From positions 1 through 63,360 of the IMG/VR virus record IMGVR_UViG_3300009103_001409: DNA of 63,360 nt, one strand, 5' to 3'. The first letter of the stretch is position 1, and each line of letters opens with the position of its first letter. The notes beneath the pieces were generated by a model. That model was not told where the DNA came from, did no database searches, and was given only the letters and a program-made list of their open reading frames with translations. The translations under genes and the position numbers were made by a program. Positions 35,601 to 43,122 of the stretch are shown here, in pieces. The stretch is from a virus.

Positions 35601-35902
35601 ATTGTTACTGGGCTGTTGCCGGATGCTAACCACGCTTGAGCAGCATAAGAAGCGTATGTGGGAGCACTCATGTTCGGGCCGTCTCTCCATACGTCACCTG
35701 TGGCTGATAAGCCACCTGCGGTGGGTTTTCCGAAAACTTTTACATAGCTATCCCAGCTTGTAATCTTCACTGGTTCCATCGCTGGTCCCTTTAGTGTTCT
35801 TCCGATTATAATCGGTCCTAATTCATCTGGAACAGCCGGCATTGCCGAGTTGTCAATCTCACGTATGTTGATACCCGGTGATTGAAATGTGAATTCTGGC
35901 AT
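32612..35902 (-). CDS. Tail sheath protein (gp18-like, enlarged)
   Basis: A 1096-residue protein opening MPEFTFQSPGINIREID, the classic sheath start that places the N-terminal linker strand, then GPIIIGRTLKGPAMEP. The C-terminal third carries the conserved polymerisation core: NPIATFPNEGVVIFGQKTL, RINVRRLLLFLKEKI and a final strand ending in FMVTRTGASFA. T4 gp18 has 659 residues, so this is much larger; extra sequence in the first 700 residues is probably surface domains. The sheath contracts to drive the tube. It starts after AAGAGGAG. Confidence 0.92.
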   Translation of the reverse strand: MPEFTFQSPGINIREIDNSAMPAVPDELGPIIIGRTLKGPAMEPVKITSWDSYVKVFGKPTAGGLSATGDVWRDGPNMSAPTYASYAAQAWLASGNSPVTIVRLLGDQVDTPSSNGFAGWQVSGASGCVPSASAAHNSTAYGLFVIDKAACIADSGASSKVGITTSTLSNYEGQTITVGTTIFEFDYSSNGAATTDAIAVDISSAGSEEGVVLALIAAIQVKIDDGTLNVDVEVDGGNAKVMVIRNLGASTVALASSSGLHCGLEDASAPGTYDQISVTLAAITGGKYGSLGAILYCDSGYMTLSGTVPDGNSNKSSSACTFIESIGDSLMFGIDVYDTASAKIGSTLKFNFSKSSSKYIRNVLNTNPQKVNTTMTPSADQATYWLGETFERSLKQFVTSSTSGNQYAVLLPLHKADGDANKANWGYQRKEHTKAKTGWVISHDEGNEPTDYNIETYAANPLFRFHCLHGGDDLQKEIMVGIEDIKLAPNANVNAYPSFSVTVRDVAGNLLEKFTNCNLNNNSSNYIEDRIGNFRISSWSESLKKYIYIGDIENRSSYIWVEMKKSDGGYQPNDLPFGFTGPGRPKGFDISEGVSSARALGTGASFAGVFVKGSGSVPASGHSGINDFAGGLPSNATAMFKFPSLILRNSGSDGNPANPYKALYGIRPKDSTTSRVHDNDYVDYLRALPSEFDSSTHEPSGDFEYSFIFSLDNIKIDTANNVITYVSGSRKGNTSYTALSGGTSALLTKKVKQFIMPMFGGRHGLDITQAEPFRNPLIGDLGASESTNYLRHTLLKAVETVKDPEVVPANLILAPGIQDATITDRIISLADDRQDMLAIVDLVGDYLSEYESEDDAATRQGSVATVVDHAENTRMFNSTFACTFYPAVQAIDRMNNNNRVWLPSSIAGLGGMAQSEALSAAWFAPAGFNRGGLGALGGPTGPMVTQARMRLDSDERDELYEMHINPIATFPNEGVVIFGQKTLQSPGINSALSRINVRRLLLFLKEKISHVAKNILFDQNVDSTWARFISEATPILDDVKARFGLTDFKLVLDTTTTTAAMIDQNILYAQVYLKPARAIEYIAIDFMVTRTGASFA

Positions 35903-35936
35903 AATAGTGTATCTCCTCTTAATTTTTTCTATTCAC

Positions 35937-35946
35937 AATAAATAGT
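35937..35946 (-). promoter_or_regulatory. ACTATTTA late-gene motif before the sheath gene
   Basis: TTACTATTTATTG, 35 bases before the sheath start in a 117-base gap that contains no gene. The rest of the gap is AT-rich without other clear signals. Confidence 0.55.
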
Positions 35947-36019
35947 AAGTTTGAGCCTAAATGGAATAGTTTTTGTTTTTTATCATCTTTAAAATTGTAC
36001 TCACGGCTTTTTTTTGCTT

Positions 36020-37159
36020 TTAATCATCATCACAATCTGTCCCGTACACTTTTTCTCGATTATCTGGATTCCCATATTCGTTACCAGTTCCTTCCATATT
36101 TACCCACCCTTGTCCTGGAATTATATCCTGTGGGTTGACTAGCCTCCACGATGTTTCGTAAGACACTTCTGTGTCTGCTTGGTCTGCACCTGTTGTTGCA
36201 GTTGTGGCTGCTTGGCTTTCGGGATCTGCAAATTGAAGCGCAGATGCTGCAATATAACACTGATCATTAATTGTGATTTGGCTAGGCCCGCTGTAGCCGC
36301 TGCCGTTACTGTTGGATTCTCCGAACCCACTTGAGTTCAGTTGTCCAGTCCCAGGAGTATATTCCATTTCTGTTACGGCATGGAGCTTGGCAATGGTTTC
36401 CCTTTTCACAATTTTCGGACGAGGCTCGTTAACACCTTCCCCAATAACATATCCAAGTACCTTAATATCAACTTTTGTTTGAAACTTCCTCTCCTCTTCA
36501 TTCAAAGAGGCAAGATTGTTCTCTTGAGAGAATTCTTGTTGTATGAACGATTCAAACCTATGTCCATCCTGTTTGTAGACAAAATGATTAACTTGCCCCG
36601 TTTTGGATATAAATGGCAACACCATTTGATTCATTTGTTGTTGATATTCACAACGCAACGTGATAGAGTATGTTACTGCCACATATGTTGGTATGGGCAC
36701 TAGATACTCATCCATAACTATCTCTCTGCCGTAGTCTGTCGAAAATGGGTTTCCTTTCCAATCGGCATTATTGAAATTTTTTGCATGTTGCCGGGCTGAT
36801 GTCTTTTCTTGATTTATCTTTGACACAACTTTAAATGCGCCACCAACATAATCTCTACCTTGTCCTTTTCTTGGGCGTATGTCGGCTTGGATTGCCCCTT
36901 TGAAGGTAGGGTCTTTTTGCATCGATGTTCTTTCAACTGAGATTAGTGGCAATTTCAATTTACCGCTTGTGTCTCTCAATTGTACATCTGACTTTAATTG
37001 GTGTGCTCTTTCTGAACCTACCCAAATAACGGGAACTTTTCTGAACCCAGAATTCGTAAATACGTGTATATTGAATTCGTTTTTCAGATATTCTACGAGC
37101 CCAACGTCAATTGTCTCAAGCGTACATGGCTTTATTGGAAATACTTCATTATTCTGCAT
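36020..37159 (-). CDS. Putative tail completion / neck protein
   Basis: 379 residues starting at ATG 37159, which has GGAG six bases upstream; the frame continues to 37225 but that would overlap the previous gene by 77 bases. Lying between the neck genes and the sheath, it is where T4 keeps gp14-gp15 tail-terminator proteins. Visible pieces: PVIWVGSERAHQLK near 47, GREIVMDEYLVPIPTYV in the middle and a Ser/Gly-rich C-terminal part (GFGESNSNGSGYSG). Family not certain. Confidence 0.55.
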   Translation of the reverse strand: MQNNEVFPIKPCTLETIDVGLVEYLKNEFNIHVFTNSGFRKVPVIWVGSERAHQLKSDVQLRDTSGKLKLPLISVERTSMQKDPTFKGAIQADIRPRKGQGRDYVGGAFKVVSKINQEKTSARQHAKNFNNADWKGNPFSTDYGREIVMDEYLVPIPTYVAVTYSITLRCEYQQQMNQMVLPFISKTGQVNHFVYKQDGHRFESFIQQEFSQENNLASLNEEERKFQTKVDIKVLGYVIGEGVNEPRPKIVKRETIAKLHAVTEMEYTPGTGQLNSSGFGESNSNGSGYSGPSQITINDQCYIAASALQFADPESQAATTATTGADQADTEVSYETSWRLVNPQDIIPGQGWVNMEGTGNEYGNPDNREKVYGTDCDDD

Positions 37160-37640
37160 TGAAAACTCCATCTCTTGCTCTGATGCACTCAGCTTGAATC
37201 TCAAACCTATGCTCAGGTTGTCCAAAAAGCAATTTTGGCTCTATTAACTTAACTATCTCGTAAAATATTGAACCGTACCTTACAAAGTCTCCTTCTCTCA
37301 CATATAAGTCTTGATCTTCGGTGATTCTCTTCTTGTGAAACTTGACACTTATCTTGGTTGTCTTATCAATGCCAACATTTTCCATATATTCTGTTTCAAT
37401 TCCTTGATATTCAACCAAAGCAAAAACCCTAATGGGCGGAAGGAAGGTTTTTTCTATCGCTTCCCCATACAATGGGTGGAAATTTGTATGTTCGGCATCA
37501 ATTCCGAAATAGAGTATCTGTTGCCCAACAACTCGCTCAGCAATTTCATCATTTACCTGCTTAACAAGGTTGCGTTCTTTCTCCCCCAAGAACATTGGTG
37601 GTGGAGGCTGTTCAGATTTTTTCCATTTATCGTCTGCCAT
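37149..37640 (-). CDS. Putative head-tail connector protein
   Basis: A 163-residue protein with a Pro-rich N terminus (KSEQPPPPMFLGEKERNLV), a helical segment and a compact beta domain, HPLYGEAIEKTFLPPIRVFALVEY, REGDFVRYGSIFYEIVKL. This looks like small connector or stopper proteins beside gp13-like proteins. It overlaps its neighbour by 11 bases. Confidence 0.55.
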   Translation of the reverse strand: MADDKWKKSEQPPPPMFLGEKERNLVKQVNDEIAERVVGQQILYFGIDAEHTNFHPLYGEAIEKTFLPPIRVFALVEYQGIETEYMENVGIDKTTKISVKFHKKRITEDQDLYVREGDFVRYGSIFYEIVKLIEPKLLFGQPEHRFEIQAECIRARDGVFNAE

Positions 37641-37644
37641 AACG

Positions 37645-38886
37645 TTATCCTACGAATATCTTCAATGGAACCCGTTCCATAATAGCAGCAGAATTGTCAA
37701 TGATTCCCTTATCTGTTTCCGACAGTTTGGGATAAGTCATTTCTGCCAATTGCTCCTTAAGTTCATCTCTTAGAGCATTTTGTTCATCTTTAGCTTGGCT
37801 AAGTAAATCTGAGGCGTTCAGTGTAACCGATTCGCCCGGAATTGGTATAGCTCCTCCAAATTTGCCTCGAATCTGCCCAAGTGTCTCCTTTGAAAGCGCT
37901 AGTGCAAACCTCCTTATCCATTGTTTACCAATTGAATTAATATTTTCATATGGGATGTTCTGAAATGGAAGCGTATTCATGTTATTGATGCCATCCTCGC
38001 CACCTCCATCACTCTCAAACGGGCCAGTGTCTACACTAAATCGAACCCAGAACTTTTCTGGTGAGATAGAACTTGGGGTTGGGTATAATATCAGCTTGTT
38101 ATCAATGATTTCATATGAATAGTGCGATGTTCTTGTATATAAATGATCTTCATATTGAATTGCTTGTGCTTTGTTCTGCCAAGCAGGAATTACATTAAAG
38201 CTTGAATCATCGGCATACTGTCCATAGGTATGCATGTCACCAGTGACGTTTAATCCGCCGTAGTAACCGTAAAATCGCCACATTTGCCTTGGGGTGATAT
38301 AATATACCTGCCTAATCTTTACTCTATTAGTGCCAACTTTGCCATAAAATGGGAATGAAGATGAGTTATCAGATTGAGCCTTAAGCAAAGTCTGTAAATC
38401 ATATTCTTGCTTTTGATTTACTGTATCAAAGGATGCTGAATAGATGGGCTCAGTGCCTCCTACAACAGCTTCTGTGCTAAAGGTATCCCCTAACCTAAAG
38501 GCGTAATCAAAACGTAATTTTGGGTACTTTAAAGCCGCCCCTGTGCCTGTCTCAACTTCACCTTGGTAATCAAATGATGCTGTAGCTGCTCCAAGCGCAG
38601 ATCCAAGAGCATTTTTTGCTTGATGAAGGTTAATAAGATAAGAATACTCCAATACCGATTCTTCATAGTTAGCATATACATTCTTCTCTGTTAGTTCGAT
38701 GTCTAGGACATCTCCACCCAGCTTCTTGTACGTATAAGCAACCTGTGCTACTGCTCCTGTAATAAAAGCAACAGAACCAGTATATGTTCCGATGGGACAG
38801 GCACCGGTAACATTGGCATGTGTTCCGGTTACCGGTAATATAATGGCGCTAGTAGAAGACGCCGGTGTTAGTGTTGGTAAAGCCAT
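37645..38886 (-). CDS. Neck protein, T4 gp13-like
   Basis: 413 residues. The C-terminal part, IRRFALALSKETLGQIRGKF and AIPIPGESVTLNASDLLSQAKDEQNALRDELKEQL, is the conserved core of T4 gp13 neck proteins, which join the head portal to the tail. The N-terminal 60 residues are Thr/Gly/Ala-rich and look like an added strand-rich domain. GGAGG precedes the start, and an ACTATTTA motif lies about 20 bases further upstream. Confidence 0.8.
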   Translation of the reverse strand: MALPTLTPASSTSAIILPVTGTHANVTGACPIGTYTGSVAFITGAVAQVAYTYKKLGGDVLDIELTEKNVYANYEESVLEYSYLINLHQAKNALGSALGAATASFDYQGEVETGTGAALKYPKLRFDYAFRLGDTFSTEAVVGGTEPIYSASFDTVNQKQEYDLQTLLKAQSDNSSSFPFYGKVGTNRVKIRQVYYITPRQMWRFYGYYGGLNVTGDMHTYGQYADDSSFNVIPAWQNKAQAIQYEDHLYTRTSHYSYEIIDNKLILYPTPSSISPEKFWVRFSVDTGPFESDGGGEDGINNMNTLPFQNIPYENINSIGKQWIRRFALALSKETLGQIRGKFGGAIPIPGESVTLNASDLLSQAKDEQNALRDELKEQLAEMTYPKLSETDKGIIDNSAAIMERVPLKIFVG

Positions 38887-38906
38887 TCATGAAACCTCCA
38901 GTCAAC

Positions 38907-38917
38907 ATAAATAGTTT
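38907..38917 (-). promoter_or_regulatory. ACTATTTA late-gene motif before the neck gene
   Basis: AAACTATTTATGTTG, about 20 bases before the start at 38886 in a 46-base gap. Confidence 0.55.
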
Positions 38918-38932
38918 CTCAAATGAGAAAGA

Positions 38933-39322
38933 TTACTGTGCCGCTGTGATAGCTCTTATAATGGTTGCTTTGGATGAGTTTCTTCTGACATTACACCCAA
39001 TCTCCGAGGCAAGACTCAACAGTTCTTTCTTTGTCATTTTCTTCAAATCTTGAGTCTCCACTTGTTCTTCCTCTTCCAATTCGGGAGGAGGCTCTGTTGC
39101 CAAGAATTGCGGTTCGATAATAGCAGCGTTTGTGGGTTCGGTGGTTGTTTTTATATTGTCAATTGTTTGTAAAATTGTGTCACAAGTACTTGACACGCTT
39201 TTCATGCGTTCGAGGACAACTGAATTGTCTTCAACAACCTTTGTCATTTTTGCTTCTTGTTCTCTTATACGTCTTTGTTCAATTAGCCGCTTTCGTCTCA
39301 AGCGTTGTGATTTTCTAGCCAT
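38933..39322 (-). CDS. Coiled-coil protein with C-terminal SAP/HeH-like domain
   Basis: A 129-residue protein. The N-terminal half is a basic helix (RKSQRLRRKRLIEQRRIREQ) followed by a short coiled coil and an acidic linker; the last 40 residues, DLKKMTKKELLSLASEIG then SSKATIIRAI, form a helix-extended-loop-helix fold like SAP/LEM/HeH modules that bind DNA or protein. It lies between neck and capsid genes, so packaging or head decoration is plausible. Confidence 0.6.
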   Translation of the reverse strand: MARKSQRLRRKRLIEQRRIREQEAKMTKVVEDNSVVLERMKSVSSTCDTILQTIDNIKTTTEPTNAAIIEPQFLATEPPPELEEEEQVETQDLKKMTKKELLSLASEIGCNVRRNSSKATIIRAITAAQ

Positions 39323-39394
39323 TGTAACTCCTTGTTAGTTGCTGTAATTAGACTGAAATCTGAAAAATTGTCCGAAAATAAAATTCGGGAAATT

Positions 39395-39418
39395 AGAAAA
39401 AGCCCACCGAAGTGAGCT
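39395..39418 (-). terminator. Rho-independent terminator with TTCG loop
   Basis: AGCTCAC pairs with GTGGGCT (one G-U) around a TTCG tetraloop, followed by TTTTTC. A second stem CCGAA/TTCGG with ATTTTT (about 39370-39390) lies just beyond. They end the 39447-39878 transcript. Confidence 0.85.
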
Positions 39419-39446
39419 TAGTCTTAATATTATGGAGACTGTGGCG

Positions 39447-39878
39447 CTATTCTACTACGGCAGTGATAGCATTTACCTTCTGCGATTGCCCTGACATGAA
39501 GTAGTTTGTCCCATCAGACCAAATCTTAACATGGTCACCAGCACAGCAACCGGTTGTAAGAGTGATTTGCTCAGTACCTGTTTCGACCGCTGGCGGGTTG
39601 ATTTGTACGTTGGGATCATTATCATCGATAGTTATGACAAATCCAAATACTAAATTTGTGCCTTGTGCTTGGATAGTAGTTTCAGCGGGGCTGGCTTTAT
39701 CTACCCAAAATTCAGCCCACCAGCCTTTGCCACATTCGGCAACTGTTGGTAGTGTAAGGGTAGCAGTAGCTCCGCCACATGTAAACATAGTACCACAATC
39801 GGCAGCATTTAAAGTCTTAGTAGCAGTAACGTCTTCAACTTTTCGTCGTTGAGCAGAATATCTTCCTAATTTAGCCAT
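39447..39878 (-). CDS. Small virion protein (possible head decoration)
   Basis: A 143-residue strand-rich protein with the run ATLTLPTVAECGKGW, then a Val/Thr-rich body ending TGCCAGDHVKIWSDGTNYFMSG. The same LTLP turn and IW-SDG-x-Y-F ending appear in the C-terminal domains of the fibre proteins here, so the fold may be shared. It is flanked by terminators on both sides and has an ACTATTTA motif upstream, making it a single-gene unit transcribed strongly, as expected for a high-copy decoration protein (inference). Confidence 0.6.
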   Translation of the reverse strand: MAKLGRYSAQRRKVEDVTATKTLNAADCGTMFTCGGATATLTLPTVAECGKGWWAEFWVDKASPAETTIQAQGTNLVFGFVITIDDNDPNVQINPPAVETGTEQITLTTGCCAGDHVKIWSDGTNYFMSGQSQKVNAITAVVE

Positions 39879-39934
39879 TTATTCAATCTCCTTATAATCA
39901 ATAAATCTTTTATGCGTTAACTCGCATTCAGTAG

Positions 39935-39943
39935 TAAATAGTA
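39935..39943 (-). promoter_or_regulatory. ACTATTTA late-gene motif between terminator and gene
   Basis: CTACTATTTACTAC lies just after the capsid terminator (39951-39992) and 57 bases before the start at 39878. The terminator-motif-gene order is what a promoter would produce. Confidence 0.6.
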
Positions 39944-39950
39944 GCCACAA

Positions 39951-39992
39951 AAAGAAAACCCCCAACCAAAATGGAAGGGGGTTTGTTTTTAA
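39951..39992 (-). terminator. Rho-independent terminator after the capsid gene
   Basis: AAACCCCC pairs with GGGGGTTT around a 13-base loop, followed by TCTTTTTG. It lies 15 bases after the capsid stop. Confidence 0.85.
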
Positions 39993-40006
39993 CTTCTCAG
40001 TTTAGA

Positions 40007-41803
40007 TTAGCTTGAGCCGCTCTCACCAAGGAGTCCTCGAACGATGACAATGCCGTACATATCAGGACGTACCATTTTCTTCGCATAACGAGTCATGACC
40101 CCTTTACGAGGCACGAAGTCTTCAGGTCCGAAGATGGTAGGTGTGGTTTGTAGAGGCACGTAAGGTGCATACACATAACCAGACTCAAGGAAACTGTTTC
40201 CTTTACGTCCAATAAGAGCAACATTTCTTGGGAAGTAAGGATCAACGATAACGTCGAACTTACGACTTAGAGAACCAACCTTAACTGCTCCGATTTCGCC
40301 TTTGTCTGCGTCAGCAGTAACATTGGCACGGAACCCAGAGGTAAACTCAAGAATGTTAGCAATTTCAGGCCCACAAACTACGAAGTTTGCACCACCACGA
40401 AGTGTTTTCAAGTGGATTTGAGCAGAAACGTCATTGATGGTTTCAATAAGAGTCTCATACCATTCGCTTACGGTACCGGTGAAGTCAGGAGAAGCAGCAG
40501 TTGCTCCCAATTCTAAACCAGTTTGACGATTTACAAACAAACCAGGAGAACGACTCCAGTAATAAGTACCAGCAGTTGCGCCATTCACCAAATCAGCCAA
40601 GATTTCTCTGTCGATTTCAAGAGCAATTTGCTCCGAAAGGATAGAGGTAAGCTCAACTTCAGCATCCAAGTTATGATAAGCATTCAAGTCTTGTCCCAAT
40701 TCGGGAGTCCACTTGGCTTTCAGCTTCTTGGTTTGTGCTGTAATGGCGATTGAATCAACCTTGATGTCGATTTCTGGAATTTCTTCAAGTCCTTCCATAA
40801 CCATACCACTAGTCCACAAAAGTCCACCAGCAGCAGCGCCGGTTGTGGTTGTTGAGTCTTGAACAGGGACTTCAATATCTATATCAGCGGCAAGGCTTAC
40901 GGTGGTTGTGGTTGCTTCTACAACTACAAAACGAACAGCAGCAGCGGCGGCGGTGAGAGAACTCTCTCCACTAGCTAATGATACTACACTAGTTAAGCGG
41001 CGGATAATTCTAGGATCGTCACTGGCTGCCAAATTTGTTTGAGCAGCCAACTCGCTTTCTATAATATTAAAAGCAGCCAGATTATTAAAATCGGCATTAC
41101 CTGTATCGAATACTGATTTTGCAGCATCAATAACTACGGCTTTTGTACCAGTAAGCGTAAGAAGATCGGGATCATAATTAATCAGCTTCTTTTGAGCTTC
41201 AGTTGCAGCAGAAAGGGTGAATTGGTCCTTAATAGCTAAGGTGGCACCAGCATTTGCGGCTGTTACTGAACCAGTTGGAGAAGACCATGCGCCTCCAACA
41301 GCTTGACGCATACCGATGTTCTCTTTCAAAGTTGCACCAACGATGTCAACACCACCAGTAACCTCTGAACCAACTTGGTTAGTGCCATAAATTGACTTAT
41401 CATAAAGATTACCGAATCTGTCACCACCATCAGCAGTGGAAGCATCAGCACCAGATCCACCGCTTGGTGAATATTTAAAATCAAGGAAGAAGATGAGGCC
41501 AGATGGCAAACTCATCGGTTGAACGCTAACTAAGTCATTAGCGATAAGTCCGGCGAATACTCGTCGAACGATTGGGAATGCTACAGCGGCGAAACCTTCA
41601 ACATCACCAGCACCCATAGATGAACTCTCACGAAGTAGTTCTTTTGCTTGGTTTTCAAGCAAGCGAGCCATAGTTGATTTCTTATGGTCGCTATCAAGGC
41701 CTTCAAGTAAACCGGTTTGTGTCCATTTATTAAGAAGAGCTTCCCCTTCCTGTTTCATGTCTCGGTTCACAATGCCTTCGGTAAGTTTTTGTACAATAGA
41801 CAT
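40007..41803 (-). CDS. Major capsid protein, T4 gp23-like
   Basis: 598 residues. The N-terminal 60 residues are a helical propeptide ending ELLRE-SSS; L-R-E59 matches the (I/L)-x-E rule of T4 gp21, so maturation probably starts the mature protein at S60. FAAVAFPIVRRVFAGLIAND then PSGLIFFLDFKYS is the gp23 core. EIALEIDREILADLVNG and the GFRANVTAD/KVGSLSRKFDVIVDPYFP segments match the HK97 fold. T4 gp23 has 521 residues; the extra length falls around residues 215-330 and is probably an insertion domain. The start follows TAGGAGG, and a terminator follows the stop. Confidence 0.93.
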   Translation of the reverse strand: MSIVQKLTEGIVNRDMKQEGEALLNKWTQTGLLEGLDSDHKKSTMARLLENQAKELLRESSSMGAGDVEGFAAVAFPIVRRVFAGLIANDLVSVQPMSLPSGLIFFLDFKYSPSGGSGADASTADGGDRFGNLYDKSIYGTNQVGSEVTGGVDIVGATLKENIGMRQAVGGAWSSPTGSVTAANAGATLAIKDQFTLSAATEAQKKLINYDPDLLTLTGTKAVVIDAAKSVFDTGNADFNNLAAFNIIESELAAQTNLAASDDPRIIRRLTSVVSLASGESSLTAAAAAVRFVVVEATTTTVSLAADIDIEVPVQDSTTTTGAAAGGLLWTSGMVMEGLEEIPEIDIKVDSIAITAQTKKLKAKWTPELGQDLNAYHNLDAEVELTSILSEQIALEIDREILADLVNGATAGTYYWSRSPGLFVNRQTGLELGATAASPDFTGTVSEWYETLIETINDVSAQIHLKTLRGGANFVVCGPEIANILEFTSGFRANVTADADKGEIGAVKVGSLSRKFDVIVDPYFPRNVALIGRKGNSFLESGYVYAPYVPLQTTPTIFGPEDFVPRKGVMTRYAKKMVRPDMYGIVIVRGLLGESGSS

Positions 41804-41826
41804 TTTAATACCTCCTACAGTATGTT

Positions 41827-43050
41827 CTATTTGATACCAGCCAATTTCTTCATATGCTCTGCAAATGTGTACTCTTGTGCTGGTTTCTTTCTTCGTGGCA
41901 TAATACCTGACAAATTCGACTTTCTGTTTACTGACTCGCTCAGTGATTTTGGCCCATCCTTCTTGGAGGTGCCCACTGTAGCCTTTAGAGTCTCATGGAG
42001 AGTCCTTGCTTCATCTGGTGTTTTTGCCGATGCGATGGCTTCAACAATTTTGTTTTTTTGTCGCTCATTCAAGGAGGCATCGCTTAATGTTTTGTTGCAA
42101 TACAGCAACTTTGCGTTACTTAATAACGTTTCGTTGAGACTAGAGCTAAGCTCCTCAACGATTTTCAATAAATCTTTTGTTTGTGTTTTCTGCTTTTGAA
42201 TTGTCTCGTCGAGTTCTTCGATTTTCTTCTTATATTCTTCGTTCTCTTCGTTCTCTTCTTCATCGGACTCTTCTTTAGCCATTTGTTTTTCCTGATCATG
42301 CTTTAGGGTGCCCTGATCAGTGGTAATCCACCCTTTCTTATCTTCACCCATATCAACCACTACTTCTTCGCTCAAAGCATCAAAAATCTCTTTCAATAAA
42401 TCTTCTTCAAAGAGTGTGTCTGGTGTTTCTGCTTCAGGCTCTTCGGTGGCTTCTTCTTCAGGAGCAGCAAGCAAATCTTCCTCTCCGCCTTCTTCAGGAG
42501 CAGCAAGCAAATCTTCCTCTCCGCCTTCTTCAGGTGTCTCAAGGGTTTCTTTCTCTTCATCACTTAAGTGAAGGGTTTCCAAATCAATATCAAAATCCTC
42601 TGGATTAAATTCATATACGCTCATTCTTGCGTTTATCTCGCCGCCTGGAGTAACCCCTGCTGCCATTGGTATACTGTCGAGAACACTCGGTTCAGGGGAA
42701 GCAGTTGCTCCCATTCCCATATCCATTCCTGCGTCTTCTTCTTGCAAAAGAGCCTCATCAGCTTCTTGTACATCAGCTTCCAAGACTAAACTTGTCTTGT
42801 CTTCTCCGATGTATTGAATTCCAACTTTTCCGTCTTCGCTTTCTGTTGTAACTCTTGCAAATTTACCTTCATGCTGCACCAGTTGGTTGCGAGTCCAACG
42901 AGACTCTGAAACTTCTGACTCTATCATGCTATCCACCGCTTCTTTAATTTGTGGTGCATATTTTTCGATTATCGCTTGTTCAGCATTTTTTAGGGCAGCT
43001 TCTCTAAGCGCGGCCGCATCGACAATTGCTTGTTCTAACATTGAAGACAT
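41827..43050 (-). CDS. Prohead core/scaffold protein, T4 gp22-like
   Basis: 407 residues starting at ATG 43050, with TAGGAG eight bases upstream (an earlier ATG at 43083 has no site). N-terminal helix SMLEQAIVDAAALREAALK, then an acidic middle with repeated EEGGEEDLLAAP, a coiled coil (EEYKKKIEELDETIQKQKTQ), and KLLYCNKTLSDASLNERQKN followed by VEAIASAKTPDEA, which fits the gp22 C-terminal pattern. Scaffold proteins fill the prohead and are cut by the gp21 protease. It is directly upstream of the capsid gene in transcription, as in T4. Confidence 0.8.
   Translation of the reverse strand: MSSMLEQAIVDAAALREAALKNAEQAIIEKYAPQIKEAVDSMIESEVSESRWTRNQLVQHEGKFARVTTESEDGKVGIQYIGEDKTSLVLEADVQEADEALLQEEDAGMDMGMGATASPEPSVLDSIPMAAGVTPGGEINARMSVYEFNPEDFDIDLETLHLSDEEKETLETPEEGGEEDLLAAPEEGGEEDLLAAPEEEATEEPEAETPDTLFEEDLLKEIFDALSEEVVVDMGEDKKGWITTDQGTLKHDQEKQMAKEESDEEENEENEEYKKKIEELDETIQKQKTQTKDLLKIVEELSSSLNETLLSNAKLLYCNKTLSDASLNERQKNKIVEAIASAKTPDEARTLHETLKATVGTSKKDGPKSLSESVNRKSNLSGIMPRRKKPAQEYTFAEHMKKLAGIK
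42454..42534. repeat. 36-base tandem repeat within the scaffold gene
   Basis: A 36-base unit occurs twice exactly (42454-42489, 42490-42525), with the first bases of a third copy. It encodes the 12-residue unit EEGGEEDLLAAP. The sequence identity shows recent duplication. Confidence 0.85.
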
Positions 43051-43085
43051 CAAATTTACTCCTAGGATTAATATATATATCAATC

Positions 43086-43095
43086 ATAAATAGTC
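43086..43095 (-). promoter_or_regulatory. ACTATTTA late-gene motif before the scaffold gene
   Basis: AGACTATTTATGATTG, about 36 bases before the scaffold start at 43050 and 28 after the stop of the fibre gene. Confidence 0.55.
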
Positions 43096-43122
43096 TTGAC
43101 TTGTAGAAAAGGAACCAAAAGC

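Noticed and set aside
37160-37225. Longer N terminus for the tail completion protein
   Set aside because: The overlap with the previous gene would be 77 bases and ATG 37159 has GGAG at normal spacing.
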